Shown here: one piece after another, positions 15,980 through 18,752 of the stretch
Position numbering within the stretch: position 1 is the first letter of the stretch
Layout: every line of letters starts with the position of its first letter
NCBI GenBank assembly: GCA_017462505.1
Contig: JAFTQY010000086.1
Span: 1-18,752, forward strand
Origin: Clostridia bacterium
GTDB lineage: Bacteria > Bacillota_A > Clostridia > Christensenellales > Borkfalkiaceae
Length of the DNA stretch: 18,752 bases
Direction: 5' to 3'
Position numbers and translations under genes: made by a program
The notes under the pieces: generated by a model
What the model was told of the DNA's origin: nothing
What the model saw: only the letters and a program-made list of their open reading frames with translations
Databases searched by the model: none

Positions 15980-16636
15980 TTATAATTCTTCAAAAATAAC
16001 GGGCAAAACCGCTTTCAGGTTCTGCAAAGCCTTGTCTTTATTAATCAAAAACTGCTCGGTCGTGCTACCGCTGCCCGCCACGTCCGAAATGGCTTTTACC
16101 GAATATACGGGCAACTGTGCCGCGTACGCCGCTTGCACGATCGCCGCGCCTTCCATGTCGCGGATATCTGCGTTCAATTCCTTGGTCAAAAGCTTGTAAT
16201 CGGCGGGGGAATCGTTGAAACGGTCGGCTGTGCCGAGATTTTTCTTTGCAAAATCCGCTTTCAGAAGATTTAAGCCCAGATAATTTTCCGCGTATTCGTT
16301 CAACGTACCGATTTTTGTGCCGTTGAGCTGTACCAAATCAAAATCGAACTGTACGGCGGCTTTGATTTGATAGACCTGACAAAGCTCCGTGTCCTTGTTC
16401 AAACCGCCCGACACGCCGAAATTCAGCAATTTTTCCGCGTCGAACTTGCTGATTAAAATTTGCGCGCCGAGCGCCGCGTTTACCTTACCCACGCCGCAAA
16501 CGCAAACGGCAACGTCCTTGCCGTACGCCTTACCGACGTGTACGTTTTTGCCGCTCACGGTCAGGGAGCGGACAATTTGCATTTGGTCGAGGAGGATATC
16601 CGCCTCGCTCTGCATTGCGATAACTGCACCAATCAT
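15980..16636 (-). CDS. mtnN: 5'-methylthioadenosine/S-adenosylhomocysteine nucleosidase
   Basis: MtnN (Pfs) cleaves adenine from methylthioadenosine, S-adenosylhomocysteine and 5'-deoxyadenosine, clearing by-products of SAM enzymes. The start at 16636 (MIGAVIAMQSEAD) matches the family, with AGGAG about ten bases ahead; longer upstream frames lack a ribosome site and family similarity. The 218 residues carry the expected catalytic positions: E11 in AMQSE, purine-binding E162 in DMEGAA and the general acid D185 in ISD. VCGVGKVNAALGAQ (about 46-59) and NFGVSGGL (72-79) form the phosphate/ribose loops. It is somewhat shorter than the usual 230 residues, mostly between about 100 and 140, so substrate preference may differ; another nucleoside phosphorylase-fold hydrolase is possible but less likely. 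It is the first gene of the operon with ung. Confidence 0.9.
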   Translation of the reverse strand: MIGAVIAMQSEADILLDQMQIVRSLTVSGKNVHVGKAYGKDVAVCVCGVGKVNAALGAQILISKFDAEKLLNFGVSGGLNKDTELCQVYQIKAAVQFDFDLVQLNGTKIGTLNEYAENYLGLNLLKADFAKKNLGTADRFNDSPADYKLLTKELNADIRDMEGAAIVQAAYAAQLPVYSVKAISDVAGSGSTTEQFLINKDKALQNLKAVLPVIFEEL

Positions 16637-16682
16637 ATTCTCTTTTCTCCTATGTAAATCGGGCAAAACTGCCTTTATTCTC

Positions 16683-16711
16683 TTGAAAACCGCAGAAAAA
16701 CGTGATATAAT
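16683..16711 (+). promoter_or_regulatory. Sigma-A promoter for the C_GCAxxG_C_C gene
   Basis: TTGAAA (16683-16688) and TATAAT (16706-16711) are 17 bases apart. Transcription should begin near 16718, about 60 bases ahead of the ATG at 16778, and runs straight through the oppositely directed mtnN promoter. Confidence 0.8.
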
Positions 16712-16755
16712 AAACAAGGAAATACCTTTATACAGTTTTTCCGTTAGCAACTATT

Positions 16756-16784
16756 ATTATAACAGGAGCGAAAAAAAATGTCAA
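16756..16784 (-). promoter_or_regulatory. Consensus sigma-A promoter for mtnN-ung
   Basis: Read on the - strand, TTGACA (16784-16779) and TATAAT (16761-16756) are both perfect consensus boxes, 17 bases apart. Transcription should begin near 16749, giving a leader of about 113 bases to the mtnN ATG. The -35 box covers the start codon region of the opposite-strand gene at 16778. Confidence 0.85.
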
Positions 16785-17236
16785 GAGCAGAAAGGGCAAA
16801 AGCGTATTTTTTGGAAGGATATGCCTGTTCGCAAGCGGTGATGCTCGCATTTGCGGACGTTTGCGGTTTGGATGAAAAAACGGCGGCAAAAATCATGTTG
16901 CCGTTCGGAGGTGGTTTAGGTCGCTTGCGCCTGACCTGCGGCGCGGTCAGCGGAATGTCCGCCGTCGTCGGTATGGTGTTCGCGGATGGCGAAAATTCGC
17001 CAGAAAACAAGAAAAAGGTATACGCGATTGTGCAAGAGCTTTGCGGTAAATTCAAAGCGGAATGTGGGAGCTTGATTTGCGCGGAATTGCTTGCGGGCAT
17101 GAAACTACCTGTCGAAGTGGGCGGCGCGGCGGAAGAACGCACGCCAAAATATTATCAAAAACGCGCGTGCGGGGATATGGTGGCGCTTGCGGCGCAGATC
17201 ACGGAAGAATATTTGATAGAAAAGGGCGTTTTATAG
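16778..17236 (+). CDS. C_GCAxxG_C_C family protein (possible redox protein)
   Basis: A small cysteine-rich protein of the C_GCAxxG_C_C family (PF09719 type), for which no firm function is known; some members are described as putative redox-active or split-Soret-like proteins. The 152 residues include C17 (YACSQAV), C29, the signature TCGAVSGM (C54), ELCGKFKAECG (C89, C96), C101 in LICAELLAG, and C131 in KRACGDMV. No signal peptide or membrane helix is seen. The ATG at 16778 follows AGGAG (16764-16768) by nine bases. It has its own promoter at 16683-16711, and its start codon lies within the -35 region of the opposing mtnN promoter. The family call is secure from the spacing of cysteines; the biochemical role is not. 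Confidence 0.88.
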   Translation: MSRAERAKAYFLEGYACSQAVMLAFADVCGLDEKTAAKIMLPFGGGLGRLRLTCGAVSGMSAVVGMVFADGENSPENKKKVYAIVQELCGKFKAECGSLICAELLAGMKLPVEVGGAAEERTPKYYQKRACGDMVALAAQITEEYLIEKGVL

Positions 17237-17270
17237 TTTTATAACGAAAAATAACGGAAAATATAGAAAC

Positions 17271-17294
17271 ACCGCGGGGATTGCTCTCCGCGGT
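17271..17294 (-). terminator. Terminator hairpin for ychF (maybe bidirectional)
   Basis: ACCGCGGGGA (17271-17280) pairs with TCTCCGCGGT (17285-17294), one G-U pair included, around TTGC. It lies 19 bases after the ychF stop on the - strand, with a moderately T-rich tail (GTTTCTATATTTT). On the + strand it follows the C_GCAxxG gene by 34 bases, but its T-run starts only about 10 bases after the stem. Confidence 0.7.
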
Positions 17295-17313
17295 TTCATC
17301 ATGCGTTTTTTAC

Positions 17314-18429
17314 TTATTTATTGCTTTTGGAAACGTTGAAATAATATTCCACAACGTCGCCGTCCTGCATAACGTATTCCTTGCCTTCGCTGCGAACCTT
17401 GCCTTCCGCTTTTGCGGCGGGGATAGAGCCGAGCGTTACGAGAATTTCCCAGTTGACGACGTCCGCACGGATAAAGCCCTTTTCAAAGTCGGAGTGTATC
17501 TTACCTGCCGCCTGCGGTGCTTTCGTGCCTTTCGTGATCGTCCAAGCGCGCGTTTCCTTTTCGCCTGCCGTGAGATAAGAGATCAAGCCGAGCAGGGCAT
17601 AGGATTTCTTGATCATACGATCCAAACCGCTTTCGCCAAGCCCGAATTCTTCCATGAACATCGCCTTGTCTTCGTCGTCCATCTGCGAAAGCTCTTCTTC
17701 GGTTTTTGCGCAGATAACCAAGGTTTCCGCGCCTTCGCTTGTTGCAAATTCTTTTACTTTCACGACGTAGGGCAGGGCGTCTTCGTCCTTGCCCATATCG
17801 TCCTCTTTGATATTCGCCGCGTAGATAACGGGTTTTACCGTCAAAAGGAAACAGTTTTTCAAAAATTCCTTTTCTTCGTCGGTGGTTGCAAAGTTACGGG
17901 CGGGCTTTTCGCTTTCCAAATGCGCATAAAGTCTTTCCAAAAACGCGTATTCTTCCTGCGCTTTCTTATCCGCGCCGCCTCGCGCCTGTACTTTGACCTT
18001 GTTCATACGGTTTTGCACCGCGTCCATGTCCGACATAACGAGTTCCAAATTGATGGTTTCAATATCCGAAATGGGGTCGATTTTATCGTCCACGTGCGTA
18101 ATATTCGCGTCCTCGAAACAACGGACGACGTGTACGATCGCGTCTACTTCGCGAATATGGGAAAGGAATTTGTTTCCCAAGCCCTCGCCCTTGGACGCAC
18201 CCTTAACCAAACCCGCGATATCGACGAATTCGATAACGGCAGGGGTAACCTTTTTGCTGTTATAGAGCGCCGCGAGCTTGTCTAAACGCTCGTCGGGTAC
18301 GGCAACAACGCCCACGTTGGGCTCGATGGTGCAGAAAGGATAGTTTGCGCATTCTGCGCCCGCGTGCGTGATTGCGTTAAAAAGTGTGGATTTACCTACG
18401 TTGGGAAGACCAACAACACCTAATTTCAT
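17314..18429 (-). CDS. ychF: Redox-regulated ATPase YchF (OLA1 family)
   Basis: YchF is a conserved Obg-related P-loop protein that binds ribosomes and hydrolyses ATP rather than GTP. The 371 residues start at the ATG at 18429 ([15 protein letters not shown]), which places the P-loop GLPNVGKST at 7-15 as in all homologues; a longer frame upstream to 18528 crosses the promoter and is rejected. Further features are [14 protein letters not shown] (G3), YAANIKED in place of the GTPase NKxD (the change linked to ATP use), a helical coiled-coil region (about 130-200), and a C-terminal TGS domain with [13 protein letters not shown] and the FIRADVV and [10 protein letters not shown] ends. AAGGA lies about 12 bases ahead. 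Single-gene unit with its own promoter and terminator; its upstream neighbour argS is divergent. Confidence 0.97.
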   Translation of the reverse strand: MKLGVVGLPNVGKSTLFNAITHAGAECANYPFCTIEPNVGVVAVPDERLDKLAALYNSKKVTPAVIEFVDIAGLVKGASKGEGLGNKFLSHIREVDAIVHVVRCFEDANITHVDDKIDPISDIETINLELVMSDMDAVQNRMNKVKVQARGGADKKAQEEYAFLERLYAHLESEKPARNFATTDEEKEFLKNCFLLTVKPVIYAANIKEDDMGKDEDALPYVVKVKEFATSEGAETLVICAKTEEELSQMDDEDKAMFMEEFGLGESGLDRMIKKSYALLGLISYLTAGEKETRAWTITKGTKAPQAAGKIHSDFEKGFIRADVVNWEILVTLGSIPAAKAEGKVRSEGKEYVMQDGDVVEYYFNVSKSNK

Positions 18430-18463
18430 ATTTTTCCGTTCCTTTTTATCAATTTTCTGCTCT

Positions 18464-18492
18464 ATTATAATACAAAATTTATTTTTTGGCAA
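18464..18492 (-). promoter_or_regulatory. Sigma-A promoter for ychF
   Basis: On the - strand TTGCCA (18492-18487) and TATAAT (18469-18464) are 17 bases apart. The predicted transcript begins near 18457, 28 bases ahead of the ychF start codon. Confidence 0.78.
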
Positions 18493-18520
18493 ATTAAACG
18501 CGCCCGATTTGAAAAAATAC

Positions 18521-18549
18521 TTGCCCAAATTAAAAAAATGTGCTATATT
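18521..18549 (+). promoter_or_regulatory. Probable promoter for argS
   Basis: TTGCCC (18521-18526) and TATATT (18544-18549) are 17 bases apart, just upstream of argS. The boxes are slightly off consensus. It stands back to back with the ychF promoter, 28 bases between the two -35 boxes. Confidence 0.65.
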
Positions 18550-18588
18550 AGTATGGTAAATTTATCATAGATAAAACGAAGGTGTGTT

Positions 18589-18752
18589 ATGGATTACAAA
18601 AAGTATATCGCGGACAAAATTGATATCGACGGCGTAAGCAAGGACGAGATTTACGAGCTGATCGCCTTGCCCCCTAATACCGAAATGGGGGATTATGCCT
18701 TGCCTTGCTTTAAATTTGCAAAAATCATGCGCAAAAGTCCCGTAATGATCGC
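18589..18752 (+). CDS. argS: Arginyl-tRNA synthetase, N-terminal part (cut by window end)
   Basis: The first 54 codons of a gene running off the window. The ATG at 18589 follows GAAGGTG (18578-18584). The translation opens MDYKKYIADKIDIDG and continues with IALPPNTEMGDYALPCFKF and AKIMRKSPVMI, matching the N-terminal additional domain (Add-1) of ArgRS, where a P-x-x-x-x-GDYA/GDFA-P-C-F-x-L/F-AK pattern is typical and helps bind the tRNA elbow. The catalytic HIGH and KMSKR regions lie beyond the window, so the call rests only on this N-terminal motif. It has its own probable promoter at 18521-18549 and is divergent from ychF. Confidence 0.82.
   Translation, partial: MDYKKYIADKIDIDGVSKDEIYELIALPPNTEMGDYALPCFKFAKIMRKSPVMI

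Noticed and set aside
15952..15993. Ung extended to 15993
   Set aside because: It overlaps mtnN and lacks a ribosome site; AAGGAG precedes the start at 15951.
16637..16749. SAM- or SAH-type riboswitch in the 113-base mtnN leader
   Set aside because: I could not find a multi-stem structure or conserved core there; it mainly holds the opposing promoter.
17281..18285. Long + strand open frame opposite ychF
   Set aside because: Shadow of ychF; the opposite frame is fully conserved YchF, and the translation is Phe/Arg-rich.
1..18752. Mobile elements, CRISPR arrays, defence islands, toxin-antitoxin pairs, tRNA or rRNA genes
   Set aside because: No transposase, integrase, spaced repeat array, paired small ORFs or cloverleaf was seen; base and codon use looks even and all genes are housekeeping or common clostridial families.

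Overview
The window looks like ordinary core chromosome of a low-to-mid-GC Gram-positive bacterium, most likely an uncultured gut-type member of the Clostridia (Bacillota). That placement is inferred from gene content and gene order: a diaminopimelate epimerase, a short ThiI without the rhodanese domain paired with its own cysteine desulfurase, a miaB-mutS-mutL-miaA operon, a class A penicillin-binding protein with a fibronectin-like tail, and strong AGGAG-type ribosome sites with sigma-A promoters (17-base spacers). No 16S or other rRNA marker is present, so the taxon cannot be fixed more closely.

Layout. Positions 1-3826 (+): the 3' part of dapF, a small two-helix membrane protein of unknown function, a cysteine desulfurase and thiI are tightly packed and end in a strong hairpin terminator. 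Positions 3825-6065 (-): a bifunctional class A PBP, convergent with thiI. Positions 6155-14518 (+): a consensus promoter drives miaB, mutS, mutL and miaA (gaps of 26, 1 and -1 bases), followed after 61 bases by a PLP enzyme of the YnbB / methionine gamma-lyase-like family. Positions 14616-15257 (+): an HTH membrane protein with a zinc-ribbon tail. Positions 15283-16636 (-): mtnN and ung as a two-gene operon. Positions 16778-17236 (+): a C_GCAxxG_C_C family protein. Positions 17314-18429 (-): ychF. Positions 18589-18752 (+): the start of argS, cut by the window end.

How the genes work together. Three themes dominate: tRNA modification and charging (cysteine desulfurase plus ThiI for 4-thiouridine; MiaA plus MiaB for ms2i6A37; ArgS), DNA repair (MutS, MutL, Ung) and cell wall building (DapF makes meso-DAP; the PBP polymerises and crosslinks glycan). 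MtnN removes the methylthioadenosine/5'-deoxyadenosine-type by-products of SAM enzymes such as MiaB.

I found no mobile element, phage gene, CRISPR array, toxin-antitoxin pair, tRNA or rRNA, and no new multi-gene system. No stretch over 300 bases lacks a gene. The observations most worth checking are a DapF lacking its first catalytic cysteine, two near-perfect promoters facing each other so that the mtnN and C_GCAxxG transcripts overlap at their 5' ends, a substituted residue in the MutL endonuclease motif, and an HTH/two-helix/zinc-ribbon membrane protein.
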